Shown here: in pieces, positions 9,854-18,592 of the stretch
Position numbering within the stretch: the first letter of the stretch is position 1
Layout of the letters: the number at the start of each line of letters is the position of its first letter
From: Sporosarcina ureae
GTDB lineage: Bacteria > Bacillota > Bacilli > Bacillales_A > Planococcaceae
DNA length: 64,000 nucleotides
Direction of reading: 5' to 3'
Assembly: GCF_002101375.1 (NCBI RefSeq)
Contig: NZ_CP015207.1
Location: forward strand, 3,054,001-3,118,000
The notes under the pieces: generated by a model
Database searches by the model: none
What the model was told of the DNA's origin: nothing
What the model saw: only the letters and a program-made list of their open reading frames with translations
Made by a program: the position numbers and the translations under genes

Positions 9854-11923
9854 ATGGATGTAAGTCAGTATTTGGATATGTTCATAGAAGAAAGTAAAGA
9901 ACACTTGCAAGCTTGCAGTGAACAGTTGCTAGCGTTAGAGAATAATCCGGATGATCTAGCAATTGTCAATGAAGTCTTTAGAGCTGCACATACGCTTAAA
10001 GGAATGTCAGCGACAATGGGGTATGAGGATATTGCAGATTTAACACATAAGATGGAGAACGTTCTTGATGCAATTCGAAACTCAAAAATCAGCGTTTCAA
10101 CAGAGATTCTAGATGTGGTATTTGAAGCAGTGGACGATCTTGAACTAATGGTACAAGACATTGAATCAGGTGGGGATGGAAAAAAAGATGTCAGTAAGTT
10201 AGTAGACACTCTCAATCGCATTGAAGCGGGACAACCAGTAGATTTAACAACTGAGCCTGTTGCGACAACAGAGGAAGCTTCTATTGAAGTCGTCACTTCG
10301 ACAGGAATTCCTTACGATGAGTTTGAGTTGACGGTAATTTCTCAATCTGCTGAGCAAGGCTTTAATGCACTAGAGATCACTGTTACATTACGTGATGATT
10401 GCTTGTTGAAAGTGGCTCGCGTATTCATGACTTTTGAAATTTTGGAAAAGTCAGGAGAAGTCATAAAAACAGTTCCTACAGTAGAACAATTAGAAAATGA
10501 AGATTTTGATCAGAAATTTACGATTGTTCTATTGACTCAAGAAGATGCTGAAGATTTAAAGGCAAAAGTACTGAAAGTTTCTGAAATAGAAGACGTACAT
10601 ATTACACACATCACTGATGAATACGTGCAGAAATATAAGCAAGCTTCATTGAATAATTGTGACGCAGACTCGAAAGTGATTGAAACAACAATCGTGCCCG
10701 TTGCTATAGCTACGACAACTACAGAAGCGCCTAAGGAAACTATAAAAACCAAAAAGGCTACCTCTTCCAATTCCAATAAAACCATTCGAGTTAATATAGA
10801 TCGACTTGATATATTAATGAATTTATTTGAAGAACTGGTTATTGATCGTGGACGCCTTCAATCGATTGCCAGTGAATTGCACAATCCCGAATTGAATGAA
10901 TCCGTAGAAAGAATGACTCGGGTATCAGGTGACTTGCAAAACATCATTTTGAATATGCGAATGGTACCTGTAGAAACAGTCTTCAATAGATTCCCCAAAA
11001 TGGTTCGACAATTGGCTCGAGACCTTAATAAGAAAGTCGATTTGGAAATTGTCGGCGCTGAAACAGAGCTGGATCGTACTGTAATCGACGAAATAGGAGA
11101 TCCTCTCGTTCATTTGATTAGAAATGCTTTAGATCACGGTATTGAAATGCCGGAAGAGCGAATCGCGAATGGCAAGCCAGAAATTGGCACGGTAACATTG
11201 CGTGCCTATCATTCGGGCAACCATGTATTTATCGAGCTTGAAGATGATGGAGCGGGTGTAAACCGTCAACGCGTTGTCGGTAAAGCGATTGAACGAGGAA
11301 TTGTCAGTCCGGAAGCCGCCGATTCATTGACAAATAAACAAGTAGCAGAATTGATATTAGCTTCAGGGTTTTCCACTGCAGCTTCCATTACGGATGTATC
11401 AGGTCGCGGCGTTGGGTTGGACGTTGTAAAAAACACTATTGAATCTCTTGGCGGACATATTTCGATTGATTCCACTGAAGGAAAAGGATCGTTATTCCAG
11501 GTGCAGTTGCCTCTTACTCTTTCTATCATTTCTGTAATGTTAGTAGAGTTGGATGAAGAAATTTATGCGATCCCGTTGTCTTCCATAATTGAAACTGCCA
11601 TTATTCAAAAGTCAGATATTTTAAATGCTCATAACCAGCCTGTCATCGATTTCCGTGGAACTATTGTACCGCTGGTGGACCTAAAAGATATATTTGAAAT
11701 GAAGAATAGAAGTAATGAAGAAGAGGAGTTCCAATCTATCGTGATCGTTCGTAAAGGTGATAGTTTAGCTGGATTAGTCGTAGATTCATTTATTGGCCAA
11801 CAAGAAATTGTTTTGAAATCACTTGGCGAATACTTGCAGAGTGTCTTTGCGATATCGGGTGCTACGATTCTCGGAAATGGTCAAGTGGCATTAATTGTTG
11901 ACTGTAATGCATTGATTAAATAA
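9854..11923 (+). CDS. cheA: Chemotaxis sensor histidine kinase CheA
   Basis: A 689-residue multidomain kinase. The P1 phosphotransfer domain has the phosphorylated His46 in AAHTLKG. Next come a P2 region that should dock CheY/CheB, a Thr/Lys-rich linker (about 280-310) and a dimerisation domain. The ATPase domain has an N-box (LIRNALDHGIE) and G boxes (EDDGAGV, GRGVGLDVV), and a C-terminal P5/CheW-like domain couples to receptors. It is slightly longer than the B. subtilis protein. The ribosome-binding site is AGGGGG at 9841-9846. Confidence 0.98.
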   Translation: MDVSQYLDMFIEESKEHLQACSEQLLALENNPDDLAIVNEVFRAAHTLKGMSATMGYEDIADLTHKMENVLDAIRNSKISVSTEILDVVFEAVDDLELMVQDIESGGDGKKDVSKLVDTLNRIEAGQPVDLTTEPVATTEEASIEVVTSTGIPYDEFELTVISQSAEQGFNALEITVTLRDDCLLKVARVFMTFEILEKSGEVIKTVPTVEQLENEDFDQKFTIVLLTQEDAEDLKAKVLKVSEIEDVHITHITDEYVQKYKQASLNNCDADSKVIETTIVPVAIATTTTEAPKETIKTKKATSSNSNKTIRVNIDRLDILMNLFEELVIDRGRLQSIASELHNPELNESVERMTRVSGDLQNIILNMRMVPVETVFNRFPKMVRQLARDLNKKVDLEIVGAETELDRTVIDEIGDPLVHLIRNALDHGIEMPEERIANGKPEIGTVTLRAYHSGNHVFIELEDDGAGVNRQRVVGKAIERGIVSPEAADSLTNKQVAELILASGFSTAASITDVSGRGVGLDVVKNTIESLGGHISIDSTEGKGSLFQVQLPLTLSIISVMLVELDEEIYAIPLSSIIETAIIQKSDILNAHNQPVIDFRGTIVPLVDLKDIFEMKNRSNEEEEFQSIVIVRKGDSLAGLVVDSFIGQQEIVLKSLGEYLQSVFAISGATILGNGQVALIVDCNALIK

Positions 11924-11936
11924 TCGGGGTGATGAT

Positions 11937-12404
11937 ATGACAAAAGTAACGGAAGTAAGCGAAATGAAAGTGATTGTCTTCCAATTAATGAACAAGGAAT
12001 ATGCGATTGGTCTAGACGTAGTAGAATCTATTGAAAAATCGCTATCGATTACACGTGTTCCTCGTATGCCTTCTTATGTTAAAGGAGTGTTAAATTTACG
12101 TGGTGTTGTGACACCAGTAGTGGACTTGCGTGAACGTTTTGATATGGAGTATAAAGAGTTCGATGAGACAAGCTGTATTATTATCGTTTCGCATGCAGGT
12201 GCAGAAGTTGGATTAATTGTAGACGATGCGAATGACGTAATGGATGTTCCGACAAGCGCAATAGGCCCTCAACCAGAAGTAGTGGGATCTGTAGAATCCG
12301 AATTCATTTCGGGAGTGGCAAAGGTAGGTAAACGATTATTAGTCATGTTAAATTTGGAAAAAGTATTGCAACCGATAAAGAAGGGGAATACGGATGAATT
12401 CTAA
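11937..12404 (+). CDS. cheW: Chemotaxis coupling protein CheW
   Basis: A single CheW/P5-type domain of 155 residues that bridges chemoreceptors and CheA. Conserved features include EYAIGLDVVESIEKSL, TRVPRMPSYVKGVLNLRG and VVDLRERF. A GGGGTGATG ribosome-binding site directly precedes the ATG. Its 3' end overlaps cheC by 11 bp. CheV, a second coupling protein in Bacillus, is not encoded in this window. Confidence 0.97.
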   Translation: MTKVTEVSEMKVIVFQLMNKEYAIGLDVVESIEKSLSITRVPRMPSYVKGVLNLRGVVTPVVDLRERFDMEYKEFDETSCIIIVSHAGAEVGLIVDDANDVMDVPTSAIGPQPEVVGSVESEFISGVAKVGKRLLVMLNLEKVLQPIKKGNTDEF

Positions 12405-13026
12405 AAATGACATCACCGAGATGCATCTAGATGTCTTAAAGGAAATAGGGAATATTGGGGCAGCACATGCGGCAACTTCATTATCTCAGCTGTTAGGTCA
12501 GAAAATTGACATGCGGGTACCCAAAGTTGAACTCGTTACATTTGATGAAATGTTTGATTTAGCAGGTGGTACTGAAAAAGTGGTGGCGGGTATTTTTTTA
12601 CGTATAGAAGGTGATTTGACTGGCACAATGTTTTTCGTACTGACTATTGAATCTGCTACACAATTTATTCGCAAATTGACAGGGGACATAGCATTCACTT
12701 TTACTGATGTAGAAGGTTTGGGAATGGGTGCTTCTGCGCTTCAGGAATTGGGGAATATATTGTCAGGTTCCTATTTGTCTGCGCTTTCTGATTTTACTTC
12801 ATTAAATATCTATCCAACTGTACCTTCATTAAGTATTGATATGGTAGGTGCAATTGTTAGCTTCGGCCTGATCGAAGTATCTCAGTACAGTGATGAAGTA
12901 ATCGTCATCGAGACGGAAATATTACAAGAAGGGGAACAAGGTGTGTCAAGTTTGGCGGGGCATTTCTTTTTGTTACCCGATCCACCGTCTTATCGAACGA
13001 TATTCAGTTCGTTGGGTGTCTTATAG
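12394..13026 (+). CDS. cheC: CheY-P phosphatase CheC
   Basis: A 210-residue CheC/FliY/CheX family phosphatase. Both active half-sites are intact: D13-x3-E17-x2-N20 and S114-x3-E118-x2-N121. CheC hydrolyses CheY-P and is stimulated by CheD, the next gene. It overlaps cheW by 11 bp and abuts cheD directly. Having both CheC and FliY matches the B. subtilis style of chemotaxis with three adaptation systems. Confidence 0.97.
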   Translation: MNSKNDITEMHLDVLKEIGNIGAAHAATSLSQLLGQKIDMRVPKVELVTFDEMFDLAGGTEKVVAGIFLRIEGDLTGTMFFVLTIESATQFIRKLTGDIAFTFTDVEGLGMGASALQELGNILSGSYLSALSDFTSLNIYPTVPSLSIDMVGAIVSFGLIEVSQYSDEVIVIETEILQEGEQGVSSLAGHFFLLPDPPSYRTIFSSLGVL

Positions 13027-13521
13027 ATGGCAAGCGTTCAAACAGTAGTGCGTGTAGGGATTGCAGATATGAATATCGCAAAATCCCCCCATACGATTCG
13101 GACATCAGGACTGGGTTCGTGTGTTGGTGTAGTACTGTATGATTCTTCGAAAAAAATAGCAGGTATGGTGCATGTAATGTTACCTGATAGCGAGTTGGGT
13201 AAATCGACAAAACTAAATGTGGCAAAATTCGCGGATACGGGCATTTATGCTATGTTGGAACTTTTGAAATCAGAAGGAGTCAGACCTTTTAGTATCAAAG
13301 CGAAAATTGCCGGTGGAGCACAAATGTTTCAATTTGGTTCAAATGATACCATTCGTATCGGTCCACGAAATGTAGAGGCTGTAAAAAAAGAATTGAAAAG
13401 ATATTCGATTCCGATTGTTGCAGAAGATACAGGAGGATCGAGCGGACGTACAATTGAATTTGATCCTGATACGAGTATCCTCTACGTTCGTACAGTCAAT
13501 GCTGGAACGCAGGAAATTTAA
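13027..13521 (+). CDS. cheD: Chemoreceptor glutamine deamidase CheD
   Basis: A 164-residue deamidase with catalytic Cys32 in LGSCVGVVLYD and His49 in MVHVMLP, both of which align with the family. It deamidates receptor glutamines and is held by CheC in a CheY-P-dependent way. The ATG follows the cheC stop with no gap, and the ribosome-binding site (TTGGGTG) is weak, so translation is probably coupled to cheC. A hairpin at 13533-13558 follows the gene. Confidence 0.97.
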   Translation: MASVQTVVRVGIADMNIAKSPHTIRTSGLGSCVGVVLYDSSKKIAGMVHVMLPDSELGKSTKLNVAKFADTGIYAMLELLKSEGVRPFSIKAKIAGGAQMFQFGSNDTIRIGPRNVEAVKKELKRYSIPIVAEDTGGSSGRTIEFDPDTSILYVRTVNAGTQEI

Positions 13522-13532
13522 CAGTACAAACG

Positions 13533-13558
13533 AAGGCGGCTAATGCATTAGTCGCCTT
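13533..13558 (+). terminator. Hairpin between cheD and sigD (weak terminator or attenuator)
   Basis: Bases 13533-13543 pair with 13548-13558 (AAGGCGGCTAA against TTAGTCGCCTT, one G-T pair) around a central TGCA. The following stretch TTATCTATTG is T-rich but not a clean T-run, so termination may be partial. It would reduce transcription reaching sigD from the long fla/che operon. Confidence 0.55.
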
Positions 13559-13636
13559 TATCTATTGTGATTTGTTATACTTATACATAAGAAATAAAAT
13601 CGGTAAAAGGAACCTGACGGGAAAGGCGTGAATTCG

Positions 13637-14413
13637 ATGACAAATCAAGATGTAACTGAACGGCATCAGTGGAAGTTATGGATCGAAAACCGTGATCCTG
13701 ATGCAGGTGATACGCTAGTACGAATGTATACACCTCTTGTGAATTATCACGTTCAACGAATCAGTGCTGGACTGCCGAAAAATGTTTCACGTGATGATAT
13801 CAAATCTCTTGGTTACCAAGGGCTTTTCGACGCGTTAACAAAATTTGACCCTTCGCGTGATTTTAAATTTGACACATACGCCTCATTCCGGATTCGGGGT
13901 ACAATCATAGACGGTTTAAGAAAAGAAGATTGGTTGTCACGTTCTTCAAGAGAAAAAACTAAGAAAATGGATGAAGAAATTAGTAAGCTCGAACAGTCTT
14001 ACTTGCGAACGGTGACTCCCGAAGAAGTAGCGGATCATTTAGGCATTACAACAGATCAAGTCTATCAAACCGTGCATGAACAATATTTTGCTAATGTTTT
14101 GTCCATCGATGAAAAAATGAACGATGAAGAGGATCACGATCAAACCTTCATATTGCAAGATGATCAAACGAAAACGCCTGAACAACAAGCAGTCAAAGGC
14201 GAATTGATTGAAGACTTGATAACGAAAATTAAAGAACTAAATGAAAATGAACAATTGGTACTTAGTTTGTTCTATCAAGAAGACATGACGCTAACAGAAA
14301 TCGGAGAAATTTTAAGCTTATCTACATCTAGAATCTCACAAATACATTCAAAAGCATTATTTAAGTTACGGTCGCTGTTGGCGGCAGAAATTACCGACGG
14401 AGGGATTTTATGA
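13637..14413 (+). CDS. sigD: RNA polymerase sigma factor SigD (FliA/sigma-28 type)
   Basis: A flagellar/motility sigma factor of 258 residues. Region 2 is clear (KFDPSRDFKFDTYASFRIRGTIIDGLRKEDW) and region 4 ends in LTEIGEILSLSTSRISQIHSKALFKLR. It directs late flagellar, chemotaxis and autolysin genes. I choose ATG 13637 because the GGGAAAGG site at 13619-13626 leaves a workable 10-base spacing; the in-frame GTG at 13628 is only one base from it. The stop overlaps the next gene's start by 4 bp. Confidence 0.97.
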   Translation: MTNQDVTERHQWKLWIENRDPDAGDTLVRMYTPLVNYHVQRISAGLPKNVSRDDIKSLGYQGLFDALTKFDPSRDFKFDTYASFRIRGTIIDGLRKEDWLSRSSREKTKKMDEEISKLEQSYLRTVTPEEVADHLGITTDQVYQTVHEQYFANVLSIDEKMNDEEDHDQTFILQDDQTKTPEQQAVKGELIEDLITKIKELNENEQLVLSLFYQEDMTLTEIGEILSLSTSRISQIHSKALFKLRSLLAAEITDGGIL

Positions 14414-14703
14414 GTTTGAAAGCTATTGAACTTCAAATTGCTATCCCGAAAACATTTGAGGCAGGTAAAATAGCGGAGCAAAAGCAGCAACAGGCTCAAC
14501 TTGCTCAAGACAGTGCCAATATGCAAACAGAAAAACAAGCGTTAAAAAGCAAGGAAACCGTTTTGAAGTCCTCTCCATATGCAAAACTGGATGGAGATGA
14601 TCAGCAGCCGAGTGAAGAGTCACAGCAACAAGAAAAAAAAGAGAAAGAACAACAGCAAGCCAAGCATCCGTTTAAAGGTTCGTTCGTTGATTACAGTGGA
14701 TAA
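14410..14703 (+). CDS. Glutamine-rich conserved hypothetical protein between sigD and swrB
   Basis: A 97-residue hydrophilic protein with no signal peptide or membrane segment. The N-terminus (SLKAIELQIAIPKTFEAGKI) is followed by a Gln/Glu/Lys-rich middle likely to be coiled-coil or disordered, and a short conserved-looking tail HPFKGSFVDYSG. It overlaps sigD by 4 bp (ATGA) and the following swrB-like gene, so it belongs to the fla/che operon. I do not recognise a functional family. A role linked to motility is inferred only from its position. Confidence 0.75.
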   Translation: MSLKAIELQIAIPKTFEAGKIAEQKQQQAQLAQDSANMQTEKQALKSKETVLKSSPYAKLDGDDQQPSEESQQQEKKEKEQQQAKHPFKGSFVDYSG

Positions 14704-15220
14704 TATCATGGGAATTCTACTAGCTCTTTTATTCATCTTACAAATCATTGGATTTATGGTCATGATATTGCTGTACTTAAAAATATCAAAATTTAATAAT
14801 CTGGAGAAAAAGCAACAACGACTTATGAAAGAAATGGACCAATCCGTATTAGCTTTTCTAGGTGAAATCAAAGAGGAAAACGATCGTTTGATTCAACAAC
14901 TGAATCAACGAACGGATACTCAAATGAAACCTACTACAAACTCAGTGCCAAGAGAACAGTCAATTACAGAAGTGCCTGTTCCAAGATCGAAGCAACACTC
15001 AGTTCCCTTACATTTTGCTTTACGTTCCTATCAGAAGACGGTGGACACCGAAAAGAACGAGAAAGAAAAAAAAACACAATCACAACCCAAATCATTTGAC
15101 GACCTTGACGACAGAGAAAAAGCAAAACAGCTTTATGCTGAAGGTAAATCAATAGAGGATATCGCTAGAGAGTTGAAAAAAGGGAAGACAGAAATTGAAT
15201 TGATAATAAAATTCGACTGA
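14687..15220 (+). CDS. swrB: SwrB-like swarming motility protein (YlxL position)
   Basis: About 177 residues with an N-terminal membrane helix (LLALLFILQIIGFMVMILLY), a charged coiled-coil-like middle and a C-terminal helix-turn-helix-like module (KAKQLYAEGKSIEDIARELKKGKTEIELIIKF). This is the layout of B. subtilis SwrB, which promotes flagellar type III export activation, and it occupies the same place between sigD and rpsB. The start is uncertain: TTG 14687 follows AAAGGT (14674-14679) at a good distance, while GTG 14696 and ATG 14708 are alternatives. Confidence 0.8.
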   Translation: MITVDNIMGILLALLFILQIIGFMVMILLYLKISKFNNLEKKQQRLMKEMDQSVLAFLGEIKEENDRLIQQLNQRTDTQMKPTTNSVPREQSITEVPVPRSKQHSVPLHFALRSYQKTVDTEKNEKEKKTQSQPKSFDDLDDREKAKQLYAEGKSIEDIARELKKGKTEIELIIKFD

Positions 15221-15235
15221 AGTTACACACAGTAG

Positions 15236-15267
15236 TTGCAAACAACGTAGAATTATGTTAATTTAAT
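15236..15267 (+). promoter_or_regulatory. Candidate promoter of rpsB
   Basis: TTGCAA at 15236-15241 could act as a -35. TAATTT at 15259 with an upstream TG (spacer 17), or TTTAAT at 15262-15267 (spacer 20), could act as the -10. The fit is only fair. A separate promoter is expected because rpsB needs far higher expression than the preceding motility genes. Confidence 0.4.
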
Positions 15268-15285
15268 AGATGGTATTACTACACA

Positions 15286-15342
15286 CGCGTGCGGATGAAT
15301 GAGTGGGTGCCATTATGGTCACTTATTCGCTGGAAGTACGCG
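15286..15342 (+). promoter_or_regulatory. Structured 5' leader of rpsB
   Basis: Three nested stems can form. CGCGT (15286-15290) pairs with ACGCG (15338-15342). GAATGAGTG (15297-15305) pairs with CACTTATTC (15320-15328, one G-T). GCCA (15309-15312) pairs with TGGT (15316-15319). Ribosomal-protein leaders of this sort often bind their own protein for feedback control; that S2 does so here is inference. Confidence 0.5.
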
Positions 15343-15374
15343 GAGGATAAAAAAACCAATAGGAGGAATTAAAC

Positions 15375-16112
15375 ATGTCAGTAATCTCAATGAAACAATT
15401 GCTAGAAGCTGGTGTACATTTCGGACACCAAACACGTCGTTGGAACCCAAAAATGAAGAAATATATCTTCGTGGAGCGTAACGGCATCTACATCATCGAC
15501 CTTCAAAAAACGGTCAAAAAATTAGAGGAAGCTTACAACTTCATGCGCCAAGTCGGTGCTGATGGAGGTAAAGTCCTTTTCGTAGGTACGAAGAAACAAG
15601 CACAAGAAGCAATCAAAGAAGAAGCAGAACGTGCTGGAATGTATTACATCAACCAACGTTGGTTGGGTGGAACATTGACGAACTTCGGCACTATTCAAAA
15701 ACGTGTAGCACGTATGAAAGCTATTGAGAAAATGGAAGAGGATGGCACGTTTGACGTACTTCCTAAAAAAGAAGTTTCTCAATTAAATAAAGAACACGAG
15801 CGTCTTGTGAAATTCCTAGGCGGTATCCGTGACATGAAAGGCTTGCCAGATGTAATCTTTATCGTAGATCCACGTAAAGAGCGTATCGCGGTAGCTGAAG
15901 CAATCAAATTGAATATTCCACTCGTTGGAATCGTTGATACTAACTGTGATCCGGACGAAATCGACTATGTCATTCCTGCGAACGACGATGCAATCCGCGC
16001 AGTACGTTTACTTACAAGCAAAATGGCAGATGCTTTGATTGAATCCCGTCAAGGTGAAGACGACGAAGTAGCTGAAACAGTAAACGAAACAGCAACTGTT
16101 ACTGCAGACTGA
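15375..16112 (+). CDS. rpsB: 30S ribosomal protein S2
   Basis: A 245-residue S2 protein with the characteristic start [26 protein letters not shown] and the [22 protein letters not shown] segment near the C-terminus. It completes the platform region of the small subunit. TAGGAGGAA at 15360-15368 is a near-perfect ribosome-binding site. It is followed by its own terminator and then tsf, the standard bacterial pairing. Confidence 0.99.
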   Translation: MSVISMKQLLEAGVHFGHQTRRWNPKMKKYIFVERNGIYIIDLQKTVKKLEEAYNFMRQVGADGGKVLFVGTKKQAQEAIKEEAERAGMYYINQRWLGGTLTNFGTIQKRVARMKAIEKMEEDGTFDVLPKKEVSQLNKEHERLVKFLGGIRDMKGLPDVIFIVDPRKERIAVAEAIKLNIPLVGIVDTNCDPDEIDYVIPANDDAIRAVRLLTSKMADALIESRQGEDDEVAETVNETATVTAD

Positions 16113-16127
16113 AATGAGTAAATGATG

Positions 16128-16163
16128 AGACGATAAGTGGCGTACCCCTTATCGTCTTTTTTT
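16128..16163 (+). terminator. Intrinsic terminator after rpsB
   Basis: AGACGATAAG (16128-16137) pairs with CTTATCGTCT (16148-16157), followed by a run of Ts to 16163. Some readthrough into tsf is likely, since no strong separate tsf promoter is visible in the short gap. Confidence 0.85.
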
Positions 16164-16210
16164 AAAGCAATAAGCAATTTCAAATGATATTTAATAGGAG
16201 GAATTTTCAA

Positions 16211-17098
16211 ATGGCAACAATTACAGCCCAAATGGTTAAAGAACTTCGTGAAAAAACAGGCGCAGGTATGATGGATTGCAAAAAGGCATTAACTAAAGTA
16301 GACGGTGACATGGAAGCAGCAATGGAATATATGCGTGAAAAAGGTCTTTCAAGTGCAGCGAAAAAAGCAGATCGTATTGCAGCTGAAGGTGTCGCAAACA
16401 TTTTAGTTCAAGGTAATGCAGCAGTTATACTTGAAGTGAATGCTGAGACAGACTTCGTAGCTAAAAACGAAGGCTTCCAAACACTTGTTAAGGAAATTTC
16501 TGAGTTCTTACTTGCTACGAAACCTGCTACAGTAGAAGAAGCTAACGCAGCGAAATTAGATAATGGTTTGACAGTTTCTGAACACATTTCAAACGCAGTA
16601 GCTAAAATTGGAGAGAAAATTACTCTTCGCCGTTTTGAAATTCGTGAGAAAACAGATCAAGACGCTTTCGGTCCTTACTTGCACATGGGCGGACGTATCG
16701 CCGTGTTGACTGTTCTTGAAGGTTCAACAGATTCTGATGCAGCGAAAGATGTAGCAATGCATATCGCAGCGATGAACCCGAAATACATTTCACGCGACGA
16801 AGTATCTGCTGACGAAGTGGAAAAAGAGCGTAACGTATTGACTGAGCAAGCTTTAAACGAAGGTAAGCCGGAAAATATCGTAGCGAAAATGGTAGAAGGA
16901 CGCCTTGGTAAATATTTCGAGGAAATCTGTGTCTTGGATCAAGCTTTCGTTAAGAATTCTGATCAAAAAGTTCGTGATTTCGTGAAAACAACTGGCGGAA
17001 CATTAGTAGAGTTCATTCGTTATGAAGTGGGCGAAGGTATTGAAAAGCGCGAAGACAACTTTGCTGACGAAGTAATGAGCCAAGTAAAAGGTAACTAA
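16211..17098 (+). CDS. tsf: Elongation factor Ts
   Basis: The guanine-nucleotide exchange factor for EF-Tu, 295 residues. The N-terminal UBA-like domain ([20 protein letters not shown]) and the EF-Ts core signature [12 protein letters not shown] are clear, as is [11 protein letters not shown] choose ATG 16211, which sits behind TAGGAGGAA (16195-16203). An upstream in-frame ATG at 16184 would put the ribosome-binding site inside the coding sequence. Confidence 0.99.
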   Translation: MATITAQMVKELREKTGAGMMDCKKALTKVDGDMEAAMEYMREKGLSSAAKKADRIAAEGVANILVQGNAAVILEVNAETDFVAKNEGFQTLVKEISEFLLATKPATVEEANAAKLDNGLTVSEHISNAVAKIGEKITLRRFEIREKTDQDAFGPYLHMGGRIAVLTVLEGSTDSDAAKDVAMHIAAMNPKYISRDEVSADEVEKERNVLTEQALNEGKPENIVAKMVEGRLGKYFEEICVLDQAFVKNSDQKVRDFVKTTGGTLVEFIRYEVGEGIEKREDNFADEVMSQVKGN

Positions 17099-17115
17099 GT
17101 ATAATCCAATCGTAC

Positions 17116-17149
17116 AGAGGGGCACATCCATCATGTGTTCCTCTTTTTT
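17116..17149 (+). terminator. Intrinsic terminator after tsf
   Basis: Bases 17116-17127 (AGAGGGGCACAT) pair with 17133-17144 (ATGTGTTCCTCT, with two G-T pairs) around CCATC, followed by a T-run to 17149. Confidence 0.85.
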
Positions 17150-17177
17150 GAGAATAGGAAATTCCAGGAGGGCCAAC

Positions 17178-17906
17178 ATGAGTATTCCAAAATATAAGCG
17201 CATCGTGTTAAAATTAAGTGGAGAAGCATTAGCTGGGGATCAAGGCTACGGATTGTCTCCGGAAGTTGTTAAATCAGTTGCAAGCCAAGTGAAAGAAGTA
17301 GTAGAACTTGGCGTAGAAGTAGCTGTAGTAGTAGGTGGCGGAAACATTTGGCGTGGGAAAGTCGGAAGTGAAATGGGGATGGACCGTACAACAGCTGACT
17401 ACATGGGAATGCTTGCAACGGTTATGAACTCTCTTGCTCTTCAGGATGCCCTTGAAAAGCTAGGACCAGAAACTCGAGTAATGTCTTCTATTGACATGAG
17501 ACAAGTAGCTGAACCTTACATACGTCGGAAAGCAATCCGTCATCTAGAAAAAAATCGTGTCGTAATATTTGCGGCAGGAACAGGTAACCCCTATTTCTCC
17601 ACAGATACAACAGCTGCTTTACGTGCTGCTGAAATTGAAGCAGATGTTATTTTAATGGCGAAGAACAACGTAGACGGTGTTTATTCTGCTGATCCGATGA
17701 AAGACTCTACAGCTACAAAATACTTAGAACTGTCCTATCTTGAAGTGATTAGTCAAGGACTTGAAGTGATGGATTCCACTGCTTCGACTCTATGTATGGA
17801 CAATGATATCCCGCTCGTAGTATTCTCAATTATGGATAATGGTAATATTAAAAAAGCCGTACTAGGTGATAAAATCGGGACGGTTGTTAGGAGGAATAAG
17901 CAATGA
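17178..17906 (+). CDS. pyrH: UMP kinase
   Basis: A 242-residue amino-acid-kinase-fold enzyme that phosphorylates UMP to UDP in pyrimidine nucleotide synthesis. Motifs include KLSGEALAG near the N-terminus, [11 protein letters not shown], and [20 protein letters not shown]. The start is ATG 17178 behind CAGGAGGG (17166-17173); an upstream frame-open ATG lies in the tsf terminator and is not credible. It overlaps frr by 4 bp. Confidence 0.99.
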   Translation: MSIPKYKRIVLKLSGEALAGDQGYGLSPEVVKSVASQVKEVVELGVEVAVVVGGGNIWRGKVGSEMGMDRTTADYMGMLATVMNSLALQDALEKLGPETRVMSSIDMRQVAEPYIRRKAIRHLEKNRVVIFAAGTGNPYFSTDTTAALRAAEIEADVILMAKNNVDGVYSADPMKDSTATKYLELSYLEVISQGLEVMDSTASTLCMDNDIPLVVFSIMDNGNIKKAVLGDKIGTVVRRNKQ

Positions 17907-18460
17907 CAAAAGAAGTAATGGATCAGACGAGAGAACGTATGGATAAAGCACATAGCGCCTATTCAAGACAGTTGGCATCTATCCGTGCTGGAAGAGCTAG
18001 CGCGAGCCTATTAGACAGAATTTCTGTTATTTATTATGGAGCTCCTACACCTTTAAATCAAATGGCTGGAATTTCCGTACCAGAACCACGTTTGTTAGTA
18101 GTTCAGCCTTATGATAAGACTACAATCAGTGAAATCGAGAAAGCCATCATGAAATCAGACATCGGCATTACGCCGTCTAACGATGGGTCAGTTATTCGTC
18201 TTGCTGTCCCTGCGCTTACAGAAGAGCGTCGTAAAGATTTAGTGAAAGATGTTAAGCGTGAAGCAGAAGATGCAAAAGTGGCAATTCGTAATGTTCGTCG
18301 TGATAGTAATGAAGATTTGAAAAAGCTTGAAAAAGATGCAGAAATTACTGAAGATGAATTGCGCCGTTACAATGAACAAGTACAAAAGATGACGGATGAG
18401 TTTATCGAAAAAATTGATCAAACTGCAAAAGATAAAGAAAATGAAATCTTGGAAATCTGA
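17903..18460 (+). CDS. frr: Ribosome recycling factor
   Basis: A 185-residue factor that, with EF-G, splits post-termination ribosomes. The family signatures [16 protein letters not shown] and the C-terminal three-helix-bundle segment ([32 protein letters not shown]) are both present. The ATG overlaps the pyrH stop (ATGA), with TAGGAGGAA upstream. A strong terminator follows, separating it from uppS. Confidence 0.99.
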   Translation: MTKEVMDQTRERMDKAHSAYSRQLASIRAGRASASLLDRISVIYYGAPTPLNQMAGISVPEPRLLVVQPYDKTTISEIEKAIMKSDIGITPSNDGSVIRLAVPALTEERRKDLVKDVKREAEDAKVAIRNVRRDSNEDLKKLEKDAEITEDELRRYNEQVQKMTDEFIEKIDQTAKDKENEILEI

Positions 18461-18482
18461 GTACAGAACTTTCTATAAGGAG

Positions 18483-18511
18483 GAGCGTCCTACTTTTAGG
18501 ACGCTCTTTTC
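18483..18511 (+). terminator. Intrinsic terminator after frr
   Basis: GAGCGTCCTA (18483-18492) pairs perfectly with TAGGACGCTC (18497-18506), loop CTTT, followed by TTTTC. This is a 10-bp GC-rich stem. Confidence 0.9.
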
Positions 18512-18517
18512 TTTCTT

Positions 18518-18539
18518 TTGCATGCTATTTACCATGCAA
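18518..18539. promoter_or_regulatory. Inverted repeat in the uppS upstream region
   Basis: TTGCATG (18518-18524) and CATGCAA (18533-18539) form a perfect 7-bp inverted repeat around CTATTTAC, just after the frr terminator and 54 bases before uppS. It could be a DNA-binding site or a small hairpin. I could not place a good promoter here. Confidence 0.3.
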
Positions 18540-18592
18540 TTTGGTAGGATAGTCAGTAGGAGTATCCGAATTGAGCCAAGTGGGGGAACGCT

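Noticed and set aside
15299-15481. Short plus-strand ORF overlapping the rpsB start
   Set aside because: It runs through the structured leader and out of frame into rpsB; no suitable ribosome-binding site.
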